Both the position numbers and the translations under genes were made by a program. Source: UBA8522 sp035528895 (GTDB taxonomy: Bacteria > Acidobacteriota > Aminicenantia > Aminicenantales > UBA8522). From it: a stretch of 6,431 nucleotides of DNA. Location of the stretch: NCBI GenBank assembly GCA_035528895.1, contig DATKXS010000027.1:1-6431 (forward strand). The letters run 5' to 3'. The notes beneath the pieces are model-generated. The model was not told where the DNA came from. It saw only the letters and a program-made list of their open reading frames with translations, and did no database searches. Position 1 is the stretch's first letter; every line of letters begins with the position of its first letter. Positions 1 through 5,916 of the stretch are shown here, in pieces.

Positions 1-284
1 ACATCATCGGCCAGGCCAAGGAGGGTTACGGCATCGCCAAGATCGAGGTCTCGCCGCCCCGGGTGCTGGTCAAGGGCCCGGAGAGCAAGTTCGGGCAAAA
101 AGACAGGGTCTCGACAAGCCCGGTGGATATTTCGGAATTGATCTCATCCACCGAGGTCGAGGCCGACCTCATCCTTCCCAAGCCCGAGCTGCGCCTGACT
201 TCACAACGGGCCAAAGTCAGGATTCGGATTTTCATAGAGGAGATCGGCCCGGCGGAAAAGCCCGCCCCCAAGAAAAAGAAATGA
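1..284 (+). CDS. CdaR/YbbR-domain protein, C-terminal part (5' end outside window)
   Basis: The reading frame is open from the window edge (first full codon at position 3) to a TGA at 282-284, giving about 93 residues. It shows the rhythm of one YbbR repeat: a beta-rich stretch with IEVSPPRVLVKGPES, then a 'VSTSPVDISEL' strand, then alternating hydrophobic strands. It closes with a Lys/Pro-rich tail (EKPAPKKKK). In characterised bacteria CdaR is a membrane-anchored extracytoplasmic protein that modulates the di-adenylate cyclase CdaA. Its gene commonly lies between cdaA and glmM, which fits the gene that follows here. The stop overlaps the glmM start as ATGA, so the two are probably co-translated. 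The membrane anchor and earlier YbbR repeats would lie upstream, unseen. Family assignment rests on the fold pattern plus context; regulation of c-di-AMP synthesis is inferred from the family. Confidence 0.8.
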   Translation, partial: IIGQAKEGYGIAKIEVSPPRVLVKGPESKFGQKDRVSTSPVDISELISSTEVEADLILPKPELRLTSQRAKVRIRIFIEEIGPAEKPAPKKKK

Positions 285-1627
285 AGACGCTTTTCGGAAC
301 GGACGGCATCAGAGCCGTCGCCGGCCAGTATCCACTCGATGATGCTACCATCCGTGTCCTCGGCCGGGCGTTCGTCGAGCTCCTCGAGGAAGAGGGGCTG
401 GAGCCGCGTATCTTGATCGGCCGGGACACCCGGGAATCCGGACCCTGGATCGAAAAGGCGCTGGCCGCCGGGATCGGGTCCGGCCGCGGAGAAGCCGTCT
501 CCGCAGGCGTCGTCCCCACGTCCGCCGTGTCGTTCCTGACCCGGAAGCACCGTTTCTCGGCCGGGATCGTCATTTCGGCCTCCCATAATCCTTTTCGCGA
601 TAACGGGATCAAGATCTTCTCTTCACAGGGAATCAAGATCTCGGACCCGTGGGAGCTACGCCTGGAAAAGACCGTCCTGGACAGAAGAGAGAAAGAGGCT
701 TCCGCGATCCCGGATAAACCGCTCCATCCCCAGCCCGATCTTATCGACGAATACGAAGATTTCCTCATGGAGCGGTTGCAGCATGCCCATGTTCCGGAAG
801 AGCTGACAGTCGTCCTGGATTGCTCCAACGGCGCCGGCTCGGTCATCGCCCCGACGGTTTATTTCAGGCTGGGATTCAGGGTCATCCCCATCTTCAACCT
901 TCCCGACGGGCGAAATATCAACCGCCGCTGCGGCTCTCTCCACCCTGACAACCTGGCCCGTCACGTCGTCGCCTCCCGGGCCGATGTGGGAATCGCCTAC
1001 GACGGAGACGCCGACCGGGCGCTCTGGGTGGATGAGACCGGAAAGATCCTGAACGGCGACCACACACTGTTCGTGCAGGCCCGCTATATGTTGGAAAGGG
1101 GGCAGCTCAAGGCGAACACGGTTGTCGCCACCACAATGAGCAATCTGGGATTGGAGAAGGGGCTTCGGGAGATGGGCGTCGAGCTCGTCCGGACCCGGGT
1201 CGGAGACAAATATGTGCTCGACAAGATGATGGAGATCGGCGCCAACCTGGGCGGCGAGCAATCCGGCCACACCATCTTCCTGGACGACTGCCCGACCGGC
1301 GACGGCATCCTGACCAGCCTGAGGATGCTTAAGGTCATGCTGGCAGCCCGGGTCTCCTTTTCCAAGTTGGTCGGGGATCTCAAGGAATTCCCCCAGGTCC
1401 TCCGGAACGTCCGGGTCAGGGAGAAAGCGGACCTCGGTCAGTTCCCCGAGGTCGTCCGGACGATCGAGGAGATTAGAGCCGCGCTTGCCGGAGCGGGCCG
1501 GCTCGATGTCCGCTATTCCGGGACCGAGCCGGTGGCCAGAGTCATGATCGAGGGAGAAGACCTCGGCCGGATCGAGGAGCAGGCCGGCCGGCTGACCTCG
1601 GTCATCGCGAAATACCTAGGGGAATGA
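281..1627 (+). CDS. glmM: Phosphoglucosamine mutase GlmM
   Basis: This cytosolic enzyme converts glucosamine 6-phosphate to glucosamine 1-phosphate, on the route to UDP-GlcNAc for peptidoglycan and lipopolysaccharide. The 448 residues match the usual GlmM length of about 445-450. All alpha-phosphohexomutase signatures are present in order: the N-terminal LFGTDGIR (4-11), the phosphoserine loop SASHNP (99-104, catalytic Ser101), the Mg-binding DGDADR (241-246), the sugar-specificity loop GEQSGH (325-330) and the C-terminal phosphate-binding RYSGTEP (411-417). GEQSGH favours GlmM over phosphomannomutase, where GEMSGH is typical. The ATG at 281 overlaps the upstream stop and gives the canonical 'MKTLFGTDGIR' N-terminus. 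No strong Shine-Dalgarno precedes it, consistent with coupling to the YbbR gene. In other bacteria CdaA-CdaR and GlmM interact physically, linking c-di-AMP to wall synthesis; the same link here is inferred. Confidence 0.97.
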   Translation: MKTLFGTDGIRAVAGQYPLDDATIRVLGRAFVELLEEEGLEPRILIGRDTRESGPWIEKALAAGIGSGRGEAVSAGVVPTSAVSFLTRKHRFSAGIVISASHNPFRDNGIKIFSSQGIKISDPWELRLEKTVLDRREKEASAIPDKPLHPQPDLIDEYEDFLMERLQHAHVPEELTVVLDCSNGAGSVIAPTVYFRLGFRVIPIFNLPDGRNINRRCGSLHPDNLARHVVASRADVGIAYDGDADRALWVDETGKILNGDHTLFVQARYMLERGQLKANTVVATTMSNLGLEKGLREMGVELVRTRVGDKYVLDKMMEIGANLGGEQSGHTIFLDDCPTGDGILTSLRMLKVMLAARVSFSKLVGDLKEFPQVLRNVRVREKADLGQFPEVVRTIEEIRAALAGAGRLDVRYSGTEPVARVMIEGEDLGRIEEQAGRLTSVIAKYLGE

Positions 1628-1784
1628 AAATTGAGAGCATATCCAAGAATGGCCTCGCTCGCCATCAGGTTTTTAACGCCGTTCCCTCAACGCTCTTCTC
1701 GGCGGCTGCGGAACTCGCAGAGGCTCGGGGTTTGGAATCGTCAGCCCGCTCGCTTCCGCCATTCTTGGATATACTTTCCATTTT
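1627..1784. repeat. MITE-like interspersed repeat with terminal inverted repeats between glmM and pdxJ
   Basis: Fourteen bases at 1639-1652 (atatccaagaatgg) are the exact reverse complement of 1759-1772. Pairing resumes outward, with AAAA at 1627-1630 matching TTTT at 1781-1784, so the imperfect inverted ends span about 26 bp. The interior has no credible gene. It contains small hairpins such as ctgcg-gaact-cgcag (1706-1720), and its wording (gcggctgcggaactcgcagaggctcgg) resembles non-coding interspersed repeats I recall from other high-G+C genomes. The unit begins at the very end of glmM and finishes about 20 bases before pdxJ, so it occupies nearly the whole gap. It could fold in the transcript and affect read-through or mRNA stability. 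Inverted ends are seen directly; multi-copy status is inferred. Confidence 0.7.
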
Positions 1785-1793
1785 TTAGAATAT

Positions 1794-1800
1794 GAGGAGA
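1794..1800 (+). promoter_or_regulatory. Ribosome binding site choosing the ATG start of pdxJ
   Basis: GAGGAGA lies just upstream of two adjacent in-frame starts, GTG at 1803 and ATG at 1806. The GAGGAG core ends 6 bases before the ATG but only 3 before the GTG. Spacing therefore favours ATG 1806, which also gives the usual PdxJ N-terminus (M-R-L-A-V-N-I-D-H). Confidence 0.7.
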
Positions 1801-1805
1801 GAGTG

Positions 1806-2513
1806 ATGAGACTCGCGGTTAATATCGATCATTTTGCGACGCTCCGTCAGGCGCGTCGGGGCAAAGAACCGGACCCCGTGCTCGTCGCGCTGCTGGCCGA
1901 GCAGGCCGGGGCCGAGGGCATCGTCATCCATCTGCGGGGCGACCGGCGACACATCCAGGAACGCGACCTTCGGCTGCTGCGTGAGGTCGTCAAGACCAAG
2001 CTTAACCTGGAGATGGCCGCCACGAAGGAAATGAAAAAGATCGCCCTCCGGATCAAGCCGGATGTCGTTTCTCTGGTGCCGGAAAGACGGGAGGAGCTGA
2101 CCACCCAGGGCGGGCTGAATGCGCTCGCGGGGCAGAGGCACCTCGCCCCCTTCATCCGCGAGCTTAAAAAAGCCGGGATCAGGGTCAGCATTTTTGTCGA
2201 TCCCGATCCCGGACAGATCAACAGCTGCGCCAGGCTGGGCGTCGACCTCATCGAGATCAACACGGGCAAGTTCGCCGACCTGAAGCCGGGGAAGGCAAGA
2301 GACAGGGCCTTGAAGAAGGTCAAACACGCAGCCACGCTCGGATACAACCTGGGCCTGGAGGTCCATGCCGGACACGGCCTGGACTACCGGAACATGGCCG
2401 ACATCATCGCCATCCCCGAAATCGTCGAGCTCAGCATCGGATTCTCGATCGTCGCCCGGGCGGCGGTCGTGGGCGTCGTTCAGGCTGTGCAGGAAATGAT
2501 AGCACTGCTATGA
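1806..2513 (+). CDS. pdxJ: Pyridoxine 5'-phosphate synthase PdxJ
   Basis: PdxJ condenses 1-deoxy-D-xylulose 5-phosphate with 3-amino-2-oxopropyl phosphate to form pyridoxine 5'-phosphate, the ring-closing step of DXP-dependent vitamin B6 synthesis. The 235-residue length fits the family (about 235-245). Visible motifs are VNIDHFATLRQARRG (5-19), PDPV (22-25), the loop HLRGDRRHI (42-50, His42 equivalent to E. coli His45), NLEMA with Glu69 (E. coli Glu72), LVPERREELTT (90-100), an FVDP strand, EINTG, and VHAGHGLDY with His190 (E. coli His193). Two conserved positions are altered: the usual HLREDRRH has Gly45 for Glu, and the phosphate-contacting 'NIGH' reads S-I-G-F (210-213). The catalytic trio is intact, so activity is likely. 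An in-frame GTG three bases upstream is the alternative start. The stop overlaps the next gene as ATGA. Confidence 0.95.
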   Translation: MRLAVNIDHFATLRQARRGKEPDPVLVALLAEQAGAEGIVIHLRGDRRHIQERDLRLLREVVKTKLNLEMAATKEMKKIALRIKPDVVSLVPERREELTTQGGLNALAGQRHLAPFIRELKKAGIRVSIFVDPDPGQINSCARLGVDLIEINTGKFADLKPGKARDRALKKVKHAATLGYNLGLEVHAGHGLDYRNMADIIAIPEIVELSIGFSIVARAAVVGVVQAVQEMIALL

Positions 2514-3730
2514 ATATTGACCTTAAACGCCTCCAAAAAAACATCGAGGATCTGGCTCGGATCGGCCGGGACCCCCGGGGCGGAGTGACCAGGCCGTCCT
2601 TCAGCCAGGCAGACTTCGAGGCCCGGGCCTGGCTCAAAGACAGGATCTGCGAAGCCGGGTTATGCTACCGCCAGGACGGCGCCGGGAATATCTTCGGACG
2701 GCTGGGCGGGGACGGCCGCGCTGTGCTCGTCGGCTCGCACCTCGATACGGTGATCAACGGCGGGGCGTTTGACGGAGCGGTGGGAGTGCTGGCCGCGCTG
2801 GAATGTCTGCGCCGGATCAAGGAGCAGGGTTTCGAACCGGCCAGGCCCCTGGAACTCGTCTCCTTCACCGATGAGGAAGGCAACCTCGTGGGAGATTTCC
2901 TGGGCAGCCGGGCCTTCGCCGGGCTCCTGAACAAGGAGGAGGTCGAGAAAGGGCTCACCTCCTTCGGCCGGCCCCTGAAGGCCATCCTGGAAGGGACGGA
3001 ATTCAGCCTGGAGAGCATCCTGGAAGCGCACAAACAGAGGCCCGAACTCGAGGCCTACCTCGAGCTTCACATCGAGCAGGGAGCGACCTTGGAGATGGAG
3101 GATGTCCCCATCGGCATCGTCGAGCGCCTCGCCGGCAAAATTTACCGTCAGTGTTCTTTCGTCGGCCAGGCCGCCCACGGCGGGACCACACCGCTCGAGC
3201 TGCGCCACGACGCCTTCCTGGCAACGGCCGATTTCGCGCTCCGGGGGACCCAGCTCGTGGCCACCAAGCACTACGGCAGCATGATCACTGTCGGCAAGGT
3301 CACCGTCCACCCCGGCTCGTTCAGCGTGGTCCCCGGCAAGGTCGATTTCACCCTCGACGTCCGCAGCAGCGCCGGGGAGACGCTCCAAGCTTTGGATAGA
3401 GAGCTCCTGGAGCTGGCCGAGGACATCGCCTCGACGCGGGGAGCCTCTTTCTATTCCCGGATCATCGATAGGATAGAGCCCGTCTCGCTCTCCGAACGGA
3501 TCATCGGGATCATGAAGAAGGAATGCGGGGAGCTCGGTTATTCCTGGATGCCGATAACGAGCGGCGCCGGTCATGACGCCCAGATCGTCGCCCCCCTGGC
3601 CGAGGCGGGAATGATCTTCATCCCCTGCCGCGACGGGATCAGCCACTCCCCGGACGAGATAATCGACTGGGAAGACCTGGAGAAGGGCGCGAACCTCCTG
3701 CTCCGGACGCTCCTCCGGCTGGCCGGCTGA
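2510..3730 (+). CDS. Zn/Mn-dependent amidohydrolase, hydantoinase/carbamoylase family (M20)
   Basis: This is a 406-residue enzyme of the family containing N-carbamoyl-L-amino-acid hydrolase, beta-ureidopropionase and allantoate amidohydrolase, usually about 400-420 residues and dimeric with two metals. Metal and catalytic motifs occur in order: GSHLDTV with His77, GGAFDGAVGV with Asp88 bridging, FTDEEG with Glu122/Glu123, HIEQG with His187, the lid-domain GQAAHGGTTP (219-228, His223), GAGHDA (352-357) and GISHSPDE with His379. No signal peptide is seen, so it is probably cytosolic. The ATG at 2510 overlaps the pdxJ stop, and the nearest AGGA (2491) is too distant to drive initiation well, implying coupling to pdxJ. 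The sequence cannot separate carbamoyl-amino acid, ureidopropionate or allantoate as substrate. A link to B6 metabolism would be guesswork. Confidence 0.92.
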   Translation: MNIDLKRLQKNIEDLARIGRDPRGGVTRPSFSQADFEARAWLKDRICEAGLCYRQDGAGNIFGRLGGDGRAVLVGSHLDTVINGGAFDGAVGVLAALECLRRIKEQGFEPARPLELVSFTDEEGNLVGDFLGSRAFAGLLNKEEVEKGLTSFGRPLKAILEGTEFSLESILEAHKQRPELEAYLELHIEQGATLEMEDVPIGIVERLAGKIYRQCSFVGQAAHGGTTPLELRHDAFLATADFALRGTQLVATKHYGSMITVGKVTVHPGSFSVVPGKVDFTLDVRSSAGETLQALDRELLELAEDIASTRGASFYSRIIDRIEPVSLSERIIGIMKKECGELGYSWMPITSGAGHDAQIVAPLAEAGMIFIPCRDGISHSPDEIIDWEDLEKGANLLLRTLLRLAG

Positions 3731-3737
3731 TCAGTCT

Positions 3738-4160
3738 TCAGACGTCTTCAGGGCCCGGGCGGAAAGCCCGCAAAAGTTTGATTTTGGCCCGTTTTTTCTT
3801 GGCCTGGAGCATCGTGAGTTTCGCCCTTCTCGACCGCCTCCTCTTCTGCCGCCTTATCCTTTCGACGCGTTGAATTTCCTCGTTCTGCTCGCCGAGGATC
3901 TTCCTCCCGATCTTCTCGGCCAGGATCCTGCGGGCGAGGAAACGGTTGAGAAGTTGAGAGCGTTCGGCCTGGCACTTCACCTCGATGCCGGTGGGACGGT
4001 GCTTGAGATAGACGCAGCTGGCGCTTTTGTTGATCTTCTGGCCGCCCTTGCCGCCGCCGTGGATGAATTTTTCAAGGATGTCCTGCTCGCGGATACCCAG
4101 GCGCTCCATCTTGAGCCGCAGCGCCTCTTGTTTTTCCGGCCGGACCCCAAAATTGATCAT
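3738..4160 (-). CDS. GGQ-domain peptidyl-tRNA hydrolase, ArfB/MTRFR-like ribosome-rescue factor
   Basis: The 140-residue basic protein consists of one RF-1-type GGQ domain with no codon-recognition domain. The GGQ tripeptide (39-41) sits in HGGGKGGQKINKSASCVYLKH (34-54), followed by PTGIEVKCQAERSQLLNR and the helix LARRILAEKI. That layout resembles mitochondrial MTRFR (C12orf65) and bacterial single-domain release-factor-like proteins more than E. coli ArfB/YaeJ. The last 50 residues are very rich in Arg/Lys (RIRRQKRRRSRRAK), as expected for a tail entering the empty mRNA channel or binding rRNA. The inferred role is hydrolysis of peptidyl-tRNA on stalled ribosomes. It converges on the amidohydrolase, 7 bases separating the stops. 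ATG 4160 is the only start before an upstream in-frame stop, and it lacks a clear Shine-Dalgarno. PrfH is another possible relative. Confidence 0.88.
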   Translation of the reverse strand: MINFGVRPEKQEALRLKMERLGIREQDILEKFIHGGGKGGQKINKSASCVYLKHRPTGIEVKCQAERSQLLNRFLARRILAEKIGRKILGEQNEEIQRVERIRRQKRRRSRRAKLTMLQAKKKRAKIKLLRAFRPGPEDV

Positions 4161-4258
4161 ACCCGTATCATACCACGAATAGCGGGATGCGCGTGCCCTG
4201 AGTGTCGCGAAATTTTCTCATTTCCCGAAGCTCTTTTCGGTCGGCTTTGGACAGACAT
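4157..4258 (-). CDS. Possible 33-codon upstream ORF coupled to the rescue-factor gene
   Basis: On the - strand an ATG at 4258 opens 33 codons (beginning MSVQSRPKRA) that end in a TGA at 4159-4157, overlapping the rescue-factor ATG (4160-4158) as ATGA. A purine-rich GGGGAG-type stretch lies about 5 bases before this ATG, while the rescue-factor start itself has no evident ribosome-binding site. Re-initiation from the small ORF is therefore possible. The peptide is Arg/His-rich and unrecognised. A short ORF like this can arise by chance, so confidence is low. Confidence 0.2.
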   Translation of the reverse strand: MSVQSRPKRASGNEKISRHSGHAHPAIRGMIRV

Positions 4259-4275
4259 CTCCTCTCCCCTGGGAA

Positions 4276-4427
4276 ACTGTGTCACAATGTCATTACGAGA
4301 GAGCGAAGCGACCACATACCAGTTTCCGCTTGATGAGATCCCTCGCCATTCTCGGGACAGCCCAAGGGGCCGGATTGCCGCGCTCCCTGCGGTTGCTCAC
4401 AATGACAAATCACAATTACGACACAGT
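4276..4427. repeat. MITE-like repeat of the 'TGTCATTGCGAG' type in the gap 4161-4468
   Basis: The core runs from tgtcattacgag (4288-4299) to ctcacaatgaca (4396-4407), inverted ends matching at 10 of 12 positions. An outer 8-bp exact inverted repeat, actgtgtc/gacacagt, lies at 4276-4283 and 4420-4427. The left end continues agagcgaagcgacc, and the right end is gattgccgcgctccctgcgg before the terminal gctcacaatgaca. This is the wording of a repeat found in many bacterial genomes (TGTCATTGCGAG-GAGCGAAGCGAC ... GCAATGACA), often mistranslated as peptides containing 'CHCE' or 'ARQS'. No transposase is encoded, so movement would need one in trans. The remainder of the 308-bp gap between the rescue factor and the integrase holds nothing else I can identify beyond the small ORF at 4157-4258 and weak hairpins such as ccgaa/ttcgg at 4225-4240. 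Confidence 0.75.
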
Positions 4428-4468
4428 CTCTGGTTCTCAGGAAGGCCGCTTGAACTTTCCTCATCCCG

Positions 4469-5908
4469 CTAATTCCTTGATAACCAGGGGCTTACAAGGA
4501 TTCCCGCTTTTTCGAGTCCCTCATTGTTCCAGTTTTGTTCCAGTTTTTCAGGGATGGTTTCGTCCTTCGTTTTTTTCCCTGTTCCGTTGACCGCCTCTTT
4601 CATCATCTTCATGCTCGATTGGATATAGACCTGTTCTGAAATCCTGAAACTCGAATGCCTGAGCAGGCGCTGGATAATAAGAGGGTCAACGCCTTTTTCA
4701 TGAAGCCTTGTACCGTAGGTTCTCCTCAGGTCCCTGAACTGCAGGTCCTTGATTTTTGCCCTCCTGCAGGCGGCTTGGAAAGCATGCTCGATACTCTCGA
4801 CCGGCCTCAATTTTCCTGTGCGGCTATCATAGTAATTGAACACGTACACGGTCCGGCCGGCGTTTTCTTCGATGAGCTTCTTGATCAATTCTTTCATGGA
4901 GTGGGGGAGAGGTATAATGTCCAGCTTTCCGGCCTTGTTGTTCTCCGGTCTGATTCTGATGACTTCTTGAGAGAAATCCACATCCTCGATCTTAAGTTTC
5001 AGGATTTCCTGCTTCCGCATGCCGGTCTCGACCGCCATCCGCATGATCGCCTTAAGATGGGGAGCAGCCTCCTGCATCAGCCGTGGCTCTTCCTCATCGC
5101 TCAAAACCCGGGTTCTCCTGTACGCTTCTTCGCTTGAGAAGTGGTAGGGCCGGACCGGGTTCTTCCCGGCCTCGTAGCCAAAGTCTTCTGCGAGGTTGAA
5201 CATTCTGCGAAGCACCTGGAGATGCTTGTGGATTGTTGAGTTCTTAACGCCCTCGCTTCTTCTTTTGATGATGAACTCGCTGACATGCTGCGACGTGATA
5301 GCCGAGAGCAATTTGCTGCCGAAGAAAGGGATTAACTGAGAACTGAGGAATTTCTCGTCTGATTTCCAGCTTCTCTTTCTCAGCTTGGCATATTTTTCTA
5401 AGTACTCAACAGCGAAATCTCCCAAGCTTATTTCCTTCTTTTTGATGCCGTGCTCTCTGTTGAAGACTTCCCTGACTTTGGCTTCCATGGCGTGGATGGC
5501 ATCTTCCCTTGACACAGCGCCCCTGACGGTCACCTTTTTGATTTTTCCCTTGGCCTCATAATACCAGTAGCACCAAGATTCCCCTGTTTTTGACTTCCTC
5601 CTATACACTCCTTTCTTGCCATAATTCCAGCGCTGTCGCTTTTTGCTCACAGCGCTGTCTCCTTTCAGCTCGAACCTATCAAAATCGTCCAAACGTGTCA
5701 ATTTGGGCGATTTGGCTGAAAGGCGGGGGCTTGGTATGGGAACAGCTTTCAAGGTATTTTGCTCGACGTATTTTTCTAATTCTGATGGCTTATAGCGAAT
5801 CCCAATTCCAGGGATATTGTGGCAAGGAAGCGCCTTGTTCCTATAGATAGTCTTCGGGTGGCAATGCAGCAACTCTGCCGCTTCCTTGACACTTAAAAGC
5901 TTCTCCAT
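4469..5908 (-). CDS. Tyrosine recombinase/integrase with N-terminal excisionase-like HTH
   Basis: This 479-residue site-specific recombinase probably integrates and excises the element it belongs to. In order it shows an excisionase/MerR-like helix-turn-helix (2-50; SVKEAAELLHCHPKTIYRNKAL), a polar linker, a beta-rich arm-binding module (about 94-153; Lys/Arg/Trp/Tyr-rich), a SAM-like core-binding domain (about 160-254) and the catalytic domain (about 266-436). Active-site residues are Arg298 in ETGMRKQEIL, Lys325 or Lys328 in the beta hairpin, Arg395 in FRDLRRTYGTRL, His418 in RHSS and nucleophile Tyr428 in EQVYIQSS. The first box II residue, normally His, is Arg392. ATG 5908 is chosen because it starts right at the HTH; an in-frame TTG at 5920 would add MSLR. 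Neither start has a strong ribosome-binding site. The gene is A+T-richer than its left neighbours, indicating horizontal acquisition. A C-terminal tail of about 40 residues follows the catalytic Tyr region. Confidence 0.93.
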   Translation of the reverse strand: MEKLLSVKEAAELLHCHPKTIYRNKALPCHNIPGIGIRYKPSELEKYVEQNTLKAVPIPSPRLSAKSPKLTRLDDFDRFELKGDSAVSKKRQRWNYGKKGVYRRKSKTGESWCYWYYEAKGKIKKVTVRGAVSREDAIHAMEAKVREVFNREHGIKKKEISLGDFAVEYLEKYAKLRKRSWKSDEKFLSSQLIPFFGSKLLSAITSQHVSEFIIKRRSEGVKNSTIHKHLQVLRRMFNLAEDFGYEAGKNPVRPYHFSSEEAYRRTRVLSDEEEPRLMQEAAPHLKAIMRMAVETGMRKQEILKLKIEDVDFSQEVIRIRPENNKAGKLDIIPLPHSMKELIKKLIEENAGRTVYVFNYYDSRTGKLRPVESIEHAFQAACRRAKIKDLQFRDLRRTYGTRLHEKGVDPLIIQRLLRHSSFRISEQVYIQSSMKMMKEAVNGTGKKTKDETIPEKLEQNWNNEGLEKAGILVSPWLSRN

Positions 5909-5916
5909 TCTCAAAC

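Noticed and set aside
1765..1791. Promoter-like TTGGAT ... TAGAAT in the right end of the repeat, before pdxJ
   Set aside because: The spacing is only 15 bases, and the transcription start would fall on the ribosome-binding site itself, leaving no usable leader.
2660..3646. 328-codon - strand ORF opposite the amidohydrolase
   Set aside because: It is a long antisense frame expected in high-G+C coding DNA; the + strand frame carries all the M20 motifs.
3756..3770. Hairpin cgggc-ggaaa-gcccg between the convergent genes as a terminator
   Set aside because: It lies inside the 3' end of the rescue-factor gene, the stem is 5 bp, and no T-run follows on either strand.
4282..4464. 60-codon - strand ORF containing 'VICHCEQPQGARQS'
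   Set aside because: This is the typical translation of the TGTCATTGCGAG-type repeat and not a real protein.
3870..4472. 200-codon + strand ORF opposite the rescue-factor gene
   Set aside because: It is an antisense shadow of the GGQ protein, running on into the repeat, with no recognisable domain.
4475..4499. tccttg/caagga inverted repeat at the integrase 3' end as terminator or att core
   Set aside because: The stem is 6 bp with a 15-base loop, there is no T-run, and it lies in coding sequence; too weak to call.
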